From NCBI GenBank assembly GCA_938091995.1, contig CALKNZ010000015.1, positions 1-58,270 on the forward strand: a stretch of 58,270 nucleotides of DNA, read 5' to 3'. Origin of the DNA: an uncultured Luminiphilus sp. (GTDB lineage: Bacteria > Pseudomonadota > Gammaproteobacteria > Pseudomonadales > Halieaceae). Within the stretch, counting starts at the first letter, position 1. The number at the start of each line of letters is the position of its first letter. Shown in pieces: positions 17,476 through 26,635 of the stretch. Under the pieces are notes generated by a model that was given only the letters and a program-made list of their open reading frames with translations, was not told the origin of the DNA and did no database searches. The position numbers and the translations under genes were made by a program.

Positions 17476-18451
17476 AGATAGGATGGAAGCCACCGAAGGC
17501 TTGCTCACAAAAATGTCCTGGGTCGTTGAAACGACGGTTCCGATTGAGGGCGCTGATAGCAGCCATTTCTGAGTCACTCAAGTCAAAGTTAAAAACGTCG
17601 ATATTTTCCTGTAAGCGCGCGCGTTGGCTGCTTTTAGGTATCACCGCAGTGCCACGCTGCAAACCCCAACGGAGTAACACTTGCGCGGGACTGCGCTGCA
17701 CCCGTTGTGCGGCGCTGCAGATGACAGGGTCATCCAGTAGACATTCCTGAGCACCGGCCATTCCGAGCTCAAGATAAGACAGCGATCCCAGCGGAGAAAA
17801 AGCGGTTACCGCCATGTCGTATTGATGGGCGAGACGGATCAACCGGTCCTGCGTCAGATAGGGATGCGACTCAATCTGTAACAGTGCAGGCTTGATACGA
17901 GCGGAGGCAATCAAGTCATGCAGTAACCCGGTATTGAAATTACAAACACCGATCTCTTTCACCAAGCCGGCTTCTACCAAGCCTTCCATAGCGCCCCAGG
18001 TGTCCGCGATGGGGACCAAATCAGGCTCCATGCGCGGCGATGCAGCTTCAGGGTCGTAAAGCCACTCCGGCGGATAGCGTTCTTGAAAATCGACATATTT
18101 GAGGGCAATGGGGAAATGGATGAGGTAGAGATCAAGGCAGTCGAGTCCCAAATCCCTCAGGCTGCGCTCACAGGCAGCTCGAACATGCTCCGGGCGATGG
18201 AAGGTATTCCAAAGTTTAGAGGTCACCCACAAGTCATCTCGGTTTACGTTTGTATTTTGAAGAACCGTTCTCAAGCCCTCCCCTACGGCACTCTCATTGC
18301 CGTAGTCGGCCGCACTGTCTAAGTGGCGGTAACCCGCGGCGACCGCATCGACCACCGTACTCGCTACAGTTTGCTCAGGCAGCTTCCAAAGCCCCAGTCC
18401 AACAGCAGGCATGACCCCGGAACCTACTCGAATACCGTCTTCAACCACCAT
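17468..18451 (-). CDS. Aldo/keto reductase
   Basis: A 327-residue NAD(P)H-dependent reductase of the AKR (beta/alpha)8 family. The full catalytic tetrad is present: Asp45, Tyr50 (DSAADYGNE), Lys79 (VTSKLWN) and His112 (LIHFP). The C-terminal nucleotide-binding IPKSSQRARLQEN is typical. It resembles D-xylose/aldose reductases. The ATG at 18451 has GAGGG 5 bases upstream; a GTG at 18478 would add nine residues. Its stop overlaps the next gene. Co-location with a sugar symporter and a Gfo/Idh/MocA dehydrogenase fits reduction or oxidation of a sugar or polyol. Confidence 0.88.
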   Translation of the reverse strand: MVVEDGIRVGSGVMPAVGLGLWKLPEQTVASTVVDAVAAGYRHLDSAADYGNESAVGEGLRTVLQNTNVNRDDLWVTSKLWNTFHRPEHVRAACERSLRDLGLDCLDLYLIHFPIALKYVDFQERYPPEWLYDPEAASPRMEPDLVPIADTWGAMEGLVEAGLVKEIGVCNFNTGLLHDLIASARIKPALLQIESHPYLTQDRLIRLAHQYDMAVTAFSPLGSLSYLELGMAGAQECLLDDPVICSAAQRVQRSPAQVLLRWGLQRGTAVIPKSSQRARLQENIDVFNFDLSDSEMAAISALNRNRRFNDPGHFCEQAFGGFHPIYD

Positions 18452-18505
18452 GCAACCCTCTTCATCAACTACAAACACGAAACCTTATGGTCTCACAGCT
18501 CGCTC

Positions 18506-19714
18506 TTAACAGGGCCAACTGACCTGCTCTTGAGCACAAAATTCATCCATCAGTACAACCTTCCCCGTCGCGAGTGAGCGTTGAGCCGCACTGGCGACGA
18601 GTAAGGACTTAAAGCCCTCGGCGGGGGTTGCCGCGTCGACAATATCCCCCTCAAGTTGTGCCAAGAATGCGACATGCTCAAAAAAAGTGGCTCCCGAGTG
18701 ACCACTGCTTTCTATGGCTTTAGGATACGTCACCGCCGTGCCGCCGTAGGTGGGGTGTGCCGCAACCTCCACTTGAATTTTCGCAGAGGAGCCAACACCG
18801 CTGCGAAAACTCGAGGATTCACTGGCGACAAGCCGCCCCCTCTCACCCGTAACAACCAGCTCTTCGTAGAGTTCCTGACTAAACATGTTGAGCGTGAATT
18901 GGGCGAGGGTTCCGTTGTCGTAATTGACGGTCACAAACGCATGATCGTCAATATCAGAGCTCAGTCCTTCGTACTCAAAATCAAGAAAATTCACTGCCCT
19001 GCCCCCCTGGGCGTAAACCTTCGTGGGAACCCCATCGACCGCCAAATTCATGAGATCAAAGTAATGGCAGCATTTTTCAACCAAAGTCCCACCCGAATAG
19101 CGATTGAACTTGTTCCACTCACCAACTTTGTTCAGAAATGGGGGGCGGTACTCAGACATGGCCACGGTGCGGACAGTGCCTAGTGCCTTCTGAACACGAA
19201 TCGCATGGAAGGCCTCAATGTACTGCGCTTTAAACCGGTACTGCATACCCAGCTGCACAAACGAGGGGTAGGCCTGTGCCAGCGTCACCATGCGCTGAGC
19301 ATCAATTAGTGAAGTCGCCATGGGCTTTTCTAGAAAGATGGGTTTACCTGTGATCATAAGACGCTCAAAAATCGCGCTATGCGTAAAATTAGGCGTCGCG
19401 ATCAAATAGGCATCAACGCTTTCATCAGCGCACAAAGCCTCTAAAGAGCTGTAAATTGCCAAGGGTTTTTGCGCGACTTGCTGATACTCTCTGGCAGCCC
19501 TTCGCAGGCTTGCATCGTGCTCGTCATAAACGCCCTGAATCTGCATTCGTCCCAACAGCAATGCCACTCTCAGATGTTCTCGTCCCATCATGCCCAAACC
19601 AACAATCGCCACCCGGGGTCCGCCAAGCCCATCCCCTCGAGCCAGCCAGGCTTCATCGGCAAGCCGTGCTGACGGTATTGAAAAAAATCTGGGTTTCACT
19701 GTTTCGAGCTCCAT
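18506..19714 (-). CDS. Gfo/Idh/MocA family oxidoreductase
   Basis: A 402-residue NAD(P)-dependent sugar or cyclitol oxidoreductase. The Rossmann fold starts around residue 34 (VAIVGLGMMGREHL), the family motif with catalytic Lys is FLEKPMA, and the C-terminal substrate domain holds KCCHYFDLMN with the usual His. The N-terminal 30 residues before the Rossmann motif are longer than in typical members. I chose the ATG at 19714, which overlaps the symporter stop by 19 bp; a start at 19753 is possible. Typical relatives act on inositol, glucose-type sugars or their derivatives; the substrate is presumably what the upstream symporter imports. Confidence 0.87.
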   Translation of the reverse strand: MELETVKPRFFSIPSARLADEAWLARGDGLGGPRVAIVGLGMMGREHLRVALLLGRMQIQGVYDEHDASLRRAAREYQQVAQKPLAIYSSLEALCADESVDAYLIATPNFTHSAIFERLMITGKPIFLEKPMATSLIDAQRMVTLAQAYPSFVQLGMQYRFKAQYIEAFHAIRVQKALGTVRTVAMSEYRPPFLNKVGEWNKFNRYSGGTLVEKCCHYFDLMNLAVDGVPTKVYAQGGRAVNFLDFEYEGLSSDIDDHAFVTVNYDNGTLAQFTLNMFSQELYEELVVTGERGRLVASESSSFRSGVGSSAKIQVEVAAHPTYGGTAVTYPKAIESSGHSGATFFEHVAFLAQLEGDIVDAATPAEGFKSLLVASAAQRSLATGKVVLMDEFCAQEQVSWPC

Positions 19715-21414
19715 GAGTCTCTGCGCCACGCCGCGGCACGGAAGTACCACCAAACGCCAAGATTAAATAAAGACACTGCAACCAGAGAGGGAACAAAGTA
19801 ATGACTTAAGCCACCCACCAGGCCCACAGGTGAAAACAGCAGATACAGTGCCAGTACGCAGGACAATAGCGTCGCAGCACAGGGAATTGCATAGGTCCAA
19901 GGGGTTAAATCAAGAATCTCTTGACGATGAAATATCCAAGCTTCAGATCGAGGCTGCCACAGGCCTAGCCCCAGCATTATGGCCACTTCAATAATGAACA
20001 AAACCGCGTAAAGATGTAGGAAGTGCAGGGGTATCTGCTCTTTGAAAACGAACTGAAGGCACCCGTAGGCAATGACGTGGAACACAATAACCACTTTAGC
20101 GGCCACTGCCGGCACTTTGCGGGTAAACAAACCGACCATAACAATGGCAATCACCGGAATATTATAAAACCCAGTGAAGATACGAATGATCTGCCAGAGG
20201 CCCTCGGTCGCAAACTGGAGCATTGGAGCGACCAGAAAAGAAAACAAAGCAATCACGATACTCGCGCGCTTTGCGATCTTCACCCGCTGACTGTCGGTAA
20301 GCACCTTGCCTCGCAAGGGCTCCCAAACATCGAGACAAAATAAGGTGGCTGCGCTGTTGAGCAACGAGTTGAAAGAGCTAAAAACAGCACCCAAAAGCAC
20401 TGCCAGAAAAAAACCCCAAGCGTAACTTGGCAGAACATCGCGGACCAATTGTGGATAAGCAAGGTCAATTGAAGCCAGCTCAGAACCGTATAGGTGGAAC
20501 GCTATCACGCCAGGAAGCATCATTAGAAAAGGGACAAGCACTTTGAAGAAGCCGGAAAGCAATACCCCCTTTTGTCCCTCTGCTAAATTCCGGGCAGCTA
20601 ACGTGCGCTGAATGACGTACTGGTTTGCACACCAATAAAAGAGGTTTGCAAAAACCATCCCCGTGAACAAAGTCCCGAAGGGTGTGGGGTCTCCTGATCC
20701 ACCTATGGCATTCAGCTTGTGGGTTTCTGAAGTCACCACGATTGTCAGGCCACCGAGCACATCCCCCTCCCCAAGCAGTGCTAAGCCGAGAATCGGTACC
20801 GCGAGACCCATGATTAGCAGCCCAATCCCGTTAATCGTGTCCGACACCGCAACCGCTTTTAGCCCTCCGAAAATCGCATAGAGAGCGCCCGTCGCTCCAA
20901 TAATCACAACCGTTAAAGGCAGCGCTAAGCCGTCGTCGATAGCCAATAAATCGGGAATCGAAAATAACTTCATCACGGCCAGAGAACCCGAATACAGCAC
21001 ACTGGGTATAGTGACCAAACCATAGCCGAGCATGAACAAAATGACCGTCATTCGGCGGACATCGTCATCAAAACGCTGATTTAGAAATTCGGGCAGCGTG
21101 GTAAAGGCGCCGGCGAGATATCGCGGTAGAAATACAAACGCCATAAACACCGTCGCAACCGCCGCCGTAACTTCCCAGGCCATACTGCTCAAATTAAACC
21201 CGTAAGCCGAGCCGTTAAGGCCAATCAGTTGCTCGGCAGAGAGATTGGTCAACAGCAAAGAGCCCGCAATAATCGGCGCACCTAGGCCCCGACCCGCCAG
21301 AAAATAGCCATCAGCAGAGTCGGTTTCACCCCGGGTTTTCCGGTAGGCAATAAAAGCCACCAGACTCATAAAAAAAAGGCAGCTCAACAGTGTAAAGGCG
21401 ACGTCATAGTCCAT
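19696..21414 (-). CDS. Sodium:solute symporter (SSS), sugar-type
   Basis: A 572-residue inner-membrane carrier with about 14 hydrophobic segments. The SSS core includes YFLAGRGLGAP in the first loop, the sodium-site TNLSAEQLIGLNGSAY in TM1, and GAVFSSFNSLLNSAATLF in TM8. The overall pattern, including the long C-terminal extension, resembles SGLT-type sugar carriers such as Vibrio vSGLT. It is the first gene of a minus-strand operon followed, with overlap, by the MocA-type oxidoreductase, the aldo/keto reductase and the TauD-like oxygenase. The natural reading is uptake of a sugar, cyclitol or aminosugar-like compound, then oxidation. Confidence 0.88.
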   Translation of the reverse strand: MDYDVAFTLLSCLFFMSLVAFIAYRKTRGETDSADGYFLAGRGLGAPIIAGSLLLTNLSAEQLIGLNGSAYGFNLSSMAWEVTAAVATVFMAFVFLPRYLAGAFTTLPEFLNQRFDDDVRRMTVILFMLGYGLVTIPSVLYSGSLAVMKLFSIPDLLAIDDGLALPLTVVIIGATGALYAIFGGLKAVAVSDTINGIGLLIMGLAVPILGLALLGEGDVLGGLTIVVTSETHKLNAIGGSGDPTPFGTLFTGMVFANLFYWCANQYVIQRTLAARNLAEGQKGVLLSGFFKVLVPFLMMLPGVIAFHLYGSELASIDLAYPQLVRDVLPSYAWGFFLAVLLGAVFSSFNSLLNSAATLFCLDVWEPLRGKVLTDSQRVKIAKRASIVIALFSFLVAPMLQFATEGLWQIIRIFTGFYNIPVIAIVMVGLFTRKVPAVAAKVVIVFHVIAYGCLQFVFKEQIPLHFLHLYAVLFIIEVAIMLGLGLWQPRSEAWIFHRQEILDLTPWTYAIPCAATLLSCVLALYLLFSPVGLVGGLSHYFVPSLVAVSLFNLGVWWYFRAAAWRRDSWSSKQ

Positions 21415-21743
21415 GGGGATGCCCCTATCTCGTGCTGCACTACCCTACGCAGAGAGGGGGGAACGAGCAATGCCTTCCTAGGACCAAAATCTTACAACGA
21501 GGCCGTTCATTACCGAACTGAATTCCCCGCACCACGAGACTGCTCGCGCGAATGATTGGCATCCCGGCGATCTGGTCTTACTGAGTATGCAAAAACACAC
21601 ATAAATTACTGTTTGCACGCCGCCTGTGACTCTGATTTGAAGTTGGAGGGTTCCCATAACTTGATCATCGCTGTGACAAAAGCGTAGGAAAAACATTGAT
21701 CCTCGTGTTTACTAGAGATCTTTGACATCCATGGAGGATAACA
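21415..21743. other. Divergent intergenic region
   Basis: About 330 bp lie between the start of the symporter operon (minus) and the PH-domain gene (plus), so promoters in both directions are expected. Apart from the strong ribosome site GGAGG just before 21744, I see no clear promoter match, hairpin or gene. Confidence 0.5.
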
Positions 21744-22133
21744 ATGAGTGGTCCAAATTCGCGGCTGGAGGTATCGCCTCCCATGTTTCGCAACGCGCCC
21801 TTTTCGTTCATTTTTTATCTCGTGCTGATTCCGGTTTTTGGTCTGGGCATCATTCTCCTACTGATTTGGTTCGTGCAGACAAAAACGACGCGGATGGTCA
21901 TTGACGGTGACGATTTATTCTATGAGCAGGGCGTACTGAGCAAGCAACGCGCCCAATTACGAACCCACAGTGTGCGCACAGTTACCGTCAATCAGTCCCT
22001 TGGCCAGCGACTCTTTGGTACGGGTGATATCGACGTATACACCGCTGGCGATGATCCGGAGGTCCGCCTCAAAGGCATGCCGAACCCCGCCGAAATTCGC
22101 GAGCGGCTTCTGGGCAAGGTAGGTGGCGACTGA
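21744..22133 (+). CDS. Bacterial PH-domain (bPH_2) membrane protein
   Basis: A 129-residue protein with one or two N-terminal membrane segments (FSFIFYLVLIPVFGLGIILL) followed by a bacterial pleckstrin-homology domain. The domain shows LRTHSVRTVTVNQSLGQRLF and GDIDVYTAGDD, typical of YdbS/YdbT-type bPH_2 proteins. The role of these domains is poorly known. The ATG has an excellent GGAGG ribosome site. Its stop (TGA, 22131-22133) shares one base with the ATG of the next gene, so the two membrane proteins are probably made together and may form a complex. Confidence 0.85.
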   Translation: MSGPNSRLEVSPPMFRNAPFSFIFYLVLIPVFGLGIILLLIWFVQTKTTRMVIDGDDLFYEQGVLSKQRAQLRTHSVRTVTVNQSLGQRLFGTGDIDVYTAGDDPEVRLKGMPNPAEIRERLLGKVGGD

Positions 22134-22432
22134 TGAACAATCTGGGCAAATCGAAATTGGGTTGGGCGGTCGTAATGCTTGTTGTTTTAGGCAGTGTTAT
22201 TGCCGGGCTTGCATGGGTTGTTCCCGATGCCATGTCTGGTATCAACGCTGCACTTGAGCCCGGCGTATCGCTCAAATCCTCGGCTAAATATGCCTTCGTG
22301 CTGACCTTAATGGTCTTGGGCTTTTTTGCTGTGGTCGCTGGAGATGGCTTATTAGGGGAAATTCAATATATCTTACCGGCGTTCTTGATCTTTTTTGTCT
22401 TTAACTGGCTACTTATTGCCTGGGTCTTTTAA
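22133..22432 (+). CDS. Small three-TM membrane protein, unknown
   Basis: A 99-residue hydrophobic protein with three likely membrane helices (about residues 9-30, 50-70 and 76-99) and almost no loops. I do not recognise a family. Overlap of its ATG with the stop of the bPH_2 gene and the matching membrane location point to a joint function. Nothing catalytic can be seen. Confidence 0.7.
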   Translation: MNNLGKSKLGWAVVMLVVLGSVIAGLAWVVPDAMSGINAALEPGVSLKSSAKYAFVLTLMVLGFFAVVAGDGLLGEIQYILPAFLIFFVFNWLLIAWVF

Positions 22433-22584
22433 CCGGCGCCAGCAACCCATGAGCGCCCTAGATTCAGCAAGCTTCGAGGCTTAGCTGAGCGCTGATACCC
22501 AAGCAAGCGATCTAATCGTGAGGGGTGCAGGATTGCCTCCACGCATTGGTCTGCTTACCCATGCTCACTTCGGAGGATCGACCT

Positions 22585-23286
22585 GTGAACTACGACTACG
22601 ACCCCATTCCTCTTGAAAGGCGTACACAGCTCACAACAGCTGAGGGACTGGCCCGCAGCGGCCAGTATCTAGAAGACATTAGCAGACGTCGGACCGTACG
22701 GCAGTTTTCAAATCAACCGGTAGCGAGGGGAATCATAGAGAATGCGGTCCGTGCAGCGGGTACCGCACCTTCAGGTGCCAATCATCAACCCTGGCACTTT
22801 TCCTGCGTCAGTGATCCTAAAGTAAAACGTGAGATCCGCCTGGCAGCTGAAAGCGAGGAACGTGCTTTTTACAATGGTAAAGGTGGTGATAATTGGCTTC
22901 AGGACATTGGCCCCCTGGGAACTGACGCCCAGAAGCCCTTTCTAGAGACAGCACCTTGGTTAATTGCCATTTTCGCGCAGCGCTATGGCTTCGATGACGA
23001 AGGTCATAAACGCAAAAACTACTATATTTCCGAATCTGTTGGGATCGCTACAGGATTTCTGATTACATCCCTGCACCGGGCAGGCCTTGCCACACTCACC
23101 CACACCCCGAGCCCTATGAAGTTTTTAAACAGTATTTTAGAGCGCCCCGCCAGTGAACGGCCTTTTATATTAATGGTGGTTGGCTACGCCGCTCCAGATG
23201 CACAAGTGCCTAGAGCCGCAACGATAAAAAAGCCTTTTGATGAGATCGCAACGTTTCGAGAGCAAACGCCATCGTCATTTGAATGA
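22585..23286 (+). CDS. Iodotyrosine-deiodinase-like nitroreductase-fold flavoprotein
   Basis: A 233-residue FMN protein of the nitroreductase superfamily. The FMN-binding N-terminus SRRRTVRQFSNQPV and the AGTAPSGANHQPWHF block match the iodotyrosine deiodinase (IYD) branch rather than NfsB-type enzymes. The three residues that in human IYD clasp the zwitterion of the halotyrosine have counterparts at Glu92 and Tyr96 (spacing of four, as in IYD) and Lys117 in DAQKPFLETAP. IYD reductively removes iodide, bromide or chloride from halotyrosines. I chose the GTG at 22585 because GGAGG lies 8 bases upstream; the frame is open to 22525, but the extra residues look non-coding. The gene stands alone, convergent with the carotenoid oxygenase. 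Confidence 0.83.
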   Translation: MNYDYDPIPLERRTQLTTAEGLARSGQYLEDISRRRTVRQFSNQPVARGIIENAVRAAGTAPSGANHQPWHFSCVSDPKVKREIRLAAESEERAFYNGKGGDNWLQDIGPLGTDAQKPFLETAPWLIAIFAQRYGFDDEGHKRKNYYISESVGIATGFLITSLHRAGLATLTHTPSPMKFLNSILERPASERPFILMVVGYAAPDAQVPRAATIKKPFDEIATFREQTPSSFE

Positions 23287-23418
23287 CGCACCTCAGACGC
23301 CTGGGCAACATGCCTGTGCAGGTCGCTTTACTTGACTTTGCACCTCATCCTCACAGTGCCAAAAACCCCTCTGAAAATACCCCAACACTCGCCAACTCAG
23401 GGTTTGTTCATTAAAAAG

Positions 23419-24852
23419 CTACCGGTCAGCAATCCAGTTGCCATGGAACCCCGGGGGAATTCGATGTGGGATATGAATGCAAGCTACAGGGCCGTCGGCA
23501 ACAGCCTGTGCATTGAGAATTCGCAACTCAGTCGTCTCTGATTGCGTATTAACAACATAACCTAGCAGCCATCCCTCCCCTTCGGGAGCATCATCAGCAC
23601 GGGGCACAAACACAAACTCCCCCCCCATATGATCGGGGCCAAATTGATATTCGTGGCGCTGGTTTGTCTGCAGATCATGGTGGAACAAACTGTTGGGCTC
23701 GGCAAAATTGGAAGTGGGGGAGTTGGGCAAAGTCACTGTCCAGCTGTGCTGATAAGGCTGACCAAAAAACCGCTCATCGACTCGGGGAAATTCTTGCGGT
23801 GTGGCGTCAAGAGTACGGCGGGTCACTCGCTGTGTGTTGAGGTCTATTTGCCAGCGCTCTAAACCTATTGGCTGCCCGTTGGGTCCATCGGGGCCATGAG
23901 CAAACATGGTTTCGTAGGCCGCCGCATCGATGACCACCGTATTGTCGTCAGCCTCAAAACTGTTGGCGACGTGAAATATCCAACAAGGATCTATCTCGCA
24001 CCAAATCACCTCGTCGGCTGTACCCGAGCGCGGTAGCAAACCAATTCTGGCCGGACGTTCGCTATTCCAGCGATACGGAAATTTAAAACCCTTTGCCAAG
24101 GCCCCCAAAGATAAGGTGACAGGAAGATCAAAGATAATGACAAATCGCTCGGTCAGCGCACACTCGTGAATGGAAGGGCCGTCCGAAACCGGCACCTCTA
24201 ATTGCCTGAGAATTTCTCCCTCTCGATCAATCGCGACATGGAAAATATGATCGGGTGTCAGCGGTGAATAGGTAATGGCATGCCACTCACCCGTCAGAGG
24301 GTCCTCATGGGGATGCGCCGTAAAAGGGCTGGTGAGGACACCCTCAAAATTGGTGTAGGCCACTGTATCAAGCGCTTCGTTTAACTCTACGGGGGGCGTA
24401 CCCGCTTCAACCAAGGCCAGTATTCGACCGCCCAAACGCAGCACGTTGGTGTTAACCGTATCCCCTGGGCCCGAACGTGGGCCTGGCGCTGCCGGCGGTC
24501 CGCCCACTCCCTCGAGGGCTCGAGATCGCACATAGCGATTGTGATACCACTCCGCCCGACCCGCACTCAGGCGTATGCCATGAACCATACCGTCACCTAA
24601 AAACCAGTGATGGCCGCGCGGATCCGGACGAAAAGGGTTGGGGCCGATACGCGCATAACAACCCGACAATGACTCAGGCACAACGCCATCGACCTTCAGG
24701 TCAGTGAGGCTAAACTCTTCTCGAATAGGTTCATGAATACCGGTTAGGAAAGGGTGCTTGCGCCAGGGGTTCTTCAGCTGTCGAGCCACTGTATTTGAAG
24801 CTGTGAGGCCTCCACCGATAACCTTGCGGATCGTTTGCTCTATCGACGACAT
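23419..24852 (-). CDS. Carotenoid oxygenase (RPE65/CCD family)
   Basis: A 477-residue seven-bladed propeller dioxygenase that cleaves a carbon-carbon double bond in carotenoids, retinoids or lignostilbenes. All four iron-binding His regions are visible: TAHPHEDP, SIHECALTERF, IFHVANSFE and the C-terminal PGFHGNWI. The N-terminal GCYARIGPNPFRPD is the usual family signature. No signal peptide is seen, so it is probably cytoplasmic or membrane-associated. The start ATG at 24852 is the first good candidate. Neighbours do not define the substrate; with a BciA relative 4 kb away, a pigment role is possible, but lignostilbene-type substrates are equally open. Confidence 0.92.
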   Translation of the reverse strand: MSSIEQTIRKVIGGGLTASNTVARQLKNPWRKHPFLTGIHEPIREEFSLTDLKVDGVVPESLSGCYARIGPNPFRPDPRGHHWFLGDGMVHGIRLSAGRAEWYHNRYVRSRALEGVGGPPAAPGPRSGPGDTVNTNVLRLGGRILALVEAGTPPVELNEALDTVAYTNFEGVLTSPFTAHPHEDPLTGEWHAITYSPLTPDHIFHVAIDREGEILRQLEVPVSDGPSIHECALTERFVIIFDLPVTLSLGALAKGFKFPYRWNSERPARIGLLPRSGTADEVIWCEIDPCWIFHVANSFEADDNTVVIDAAAYETMFAHGPDGPNGQPIGLERWQIDLNTQRVTRRTLDATPQEFPRVDERFFGQPYQHSWTVTLPNSPTSNFAEPNSLFHHDLQTNQRHEYQFGPDHMGGEFVFVPRADDAPEGEGWLLGYVVNTQSETTELRILNAQAVADGPVACIHIPHRIPPGFHGNWIADR

Positions 24853-25162
24853 ACTGAATGCTCGCTGTGACGATGTTCCACCTTAGCCCACCGAATTCAT
24901 AAGGTCGACCGGAAAATATTGAGTAAGCAAGCGGTTAAAAACACGGGGACTGAGGGCCAACACCACAACATCACTGCCAGAAAAATGCAGTCGGTATGCA
25001 ACCCAAAAGCAATGCCACCCATAATTTGGATGGGAGATTTCGGTTGGCGATGAACCCAGTTGAAAGTAGAGCATCTCCAATCGAGGCGAGCCCCTCATGG
25101 TCCAAGCGATCTATTTGCTGAAACCTATAACCGTGACGATGCCGCTATTTTGAAAACAAGAC
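24853..25162. other. Intergenic region upstream of carotenoid oxygenase
   Basis: About 310 bp between the symporter stop and the oxygenase start, both on the minus strand. A 71-codon minus-strand frame (24883-25098) has a poor ribosome site and no recognisable features, so I leave it uncalled. The oxygenase promoter should be here, but I cannot point to convincing boxes. Confidence 0.45.
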
Positions 25163-26635
25163 TCAGTGAGAGCGCTGATTTTGAGGCTTCCTGAAAGTGC
25201 AAACGTAATGCACTGATACAACCATCCATACATTGCACAACAAGCCCACCGTGCCTGGATGTAAACCAAAGGGCATCCAACCCAAGGACCATCCCCCAAC
25301 AGCCACACATAAACCGGTCACTAAACCCAAAATAATTGGCGTAGCACGCAAGCTACGAAAATTCACACCCAGATAAAAGGCGGGGGCTATCTGGAGTAAA
25401 ATTTCAAATTTCAGAACGAACAAACGATACAAGGTCAGGTTCTCTTGGGTGCTCACCCACACCAACACTCCCAGAATTATCCAAGCCCACCATTGACCGG
25501 CCCGAGCGCATTCAGAATCACTAGCAGCGGGCCTTAAATACTTGCCATAAATGTCTTTTGCAAAAATTGAAGACAGCGACAAGAGTGCTGAATCTGCGGT
25601 ACTCATAAGCGCCGCTAAAATGGCACCTAGCAACACCGTAACCACCGCATGTCCAAACCAGCCGGTGTTGAGTACATCACGCATAATCATGGCCATGACC
25701 TGGTCGGCTGCACTGCCCTCGAGCCCTGGGAACCGGGCAATCGCGACAAAGCCCAACGCCAAAACAACGACCACAGCAAATAGCGGTAACACCGCCATTC
25801 CCGCTAAAGACTGGCGTAGGGTGTCGATTGATCGCGCCGCATAAATTCGCTGGATCGCCTGTGGATAGACCGAGGCGCCAATACCAATGAGAATAACCGT
25901 TGAGAACCAGGTCACCGCACCGCGCCCGTCGGGTGGTGCTAACTTTGCTGGGGCGATTTCCCGCAGCTGTGCAAAAGCGGGAGACCAACCCCCCATGTCG
26001 CGCTCAATAATTATGGCGATTAAAATGAAACCCATCAGCATCATCGCGCCCTGAATGGTATCGGTCCACGCGACACTTCGCATACCGCCCATCGTTGAAT
26101 AAATCATCATAATGATCGCCAGCACGACAACGCCCCAAAAGGCATCAATTTGTCCGCCACTGAGCCCAGCCAACATAAGGCCCATCACTTTCAGCTGGGC
26201 AAGCACGTAGTTGATGAGAACAACCATAAGGCAAAGCGCCACAAGCACAGACAATGCCTTGGAGGGAAAGCGGTATTCAATGTAATCATTAGGTGTAACG
26301 AAATGGTGTTGCCGGGATAAGCCTTGCAACCGCGGAGCAAATAGCAAATAGCCAGCCACGACAGCAATCATGCTGTGCAGAATAGCCAGCCACGTGAAGC
26401 CTACTCGATAGGCCTGACCCGTAAAACCAAATAACGCATTGCCGCTGTACTGGGTCGCAAAGAGTGTCAACATAAGCACCCAAAGCCCCATGCCTCTCCC
26501 GCCTAGATAGTAATCTCCTAAACTGCGACCCCGGCGTTGACGACTCGCAAACCAACCTATGATTAGCAGAGAGCCCAAATAGCCTGCGATAAAAATGAAC
26601 GAGCCAGTCTGAAGGGGTAACGCCTGCATCGTCAC
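25163..26635 (-). CDS. Sodium:solute symporter (SSS family)
   Basis: A 490-residue inner-membrane carrier with about 13 hydrophobic segments. SSS hallmarks are YYLGGRGMGLW in the first loop, FATQYSGNALFGFTGQAY in the first core helix, and LLGAILAALMSTADSALLSL in core helix 8, where STADS forms the second sodium site. The pattern is nearer the proline/pantothenate/monocarboxylate branch than the sugar branch. The GTG at 26635 overlaps the stop of the preceding 71-residue gene in a GTGA arrangement; an ATG at 26629 is the alternative. It is the third gene of a PsiE-like / small protein / symporter group. Substrate unknown, probably an organic acid or amino acid. Confidence 0.87.
   Translation of the reverse strand: MTMQALPLQTGSFIFIAGYLGSLLIIGWFASRQRRGRSLGDYYLGGRGMGLWVLMLTLFATQYSGNALFGFTGQAYRVGFTWLAILHSMIAVVAGYLLFAPRLQGLSRQHHFVTPNDYIEYRFPSKALSVLVALCLMVVLINYVLAQLKVMGLMLAGLSGGQIDAFWGVVVLAIIMMIYSTMGGMRSVAWTDTIQGAMMLMGFILIAIIIERDMGGWSPAFAQLREIAPAKLAPPDGRGAVTWFSTVILIGIGASVYPQAIQRIYAARSIDTLRQSLAGMAVLPLFAVVVVLALGFVAIARFPGLEGSAADQVMAMIMRDVLNTGWFGHAVVTVLLGAILAALMSTADSALLSLSSIFAKDIYGKYLRPAASDSECARAGQWWAWIILGVLVWVSTQENLTLYRLFVLKFEILLQIAPAFYLGVNFRSLRATPIILGLVTGLCVAVGGWSLGWMPFGLHPGTVGLLCNVWMVVSVHYVCTFRKPQNQRSH

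Noticed and set aside
24883..25098. 71-codon minus-strand frame before the carotenoid oxygenase
   Set aside because: Poor ribosome site and no similarity that I know; could be revisited if conserved in relatives.
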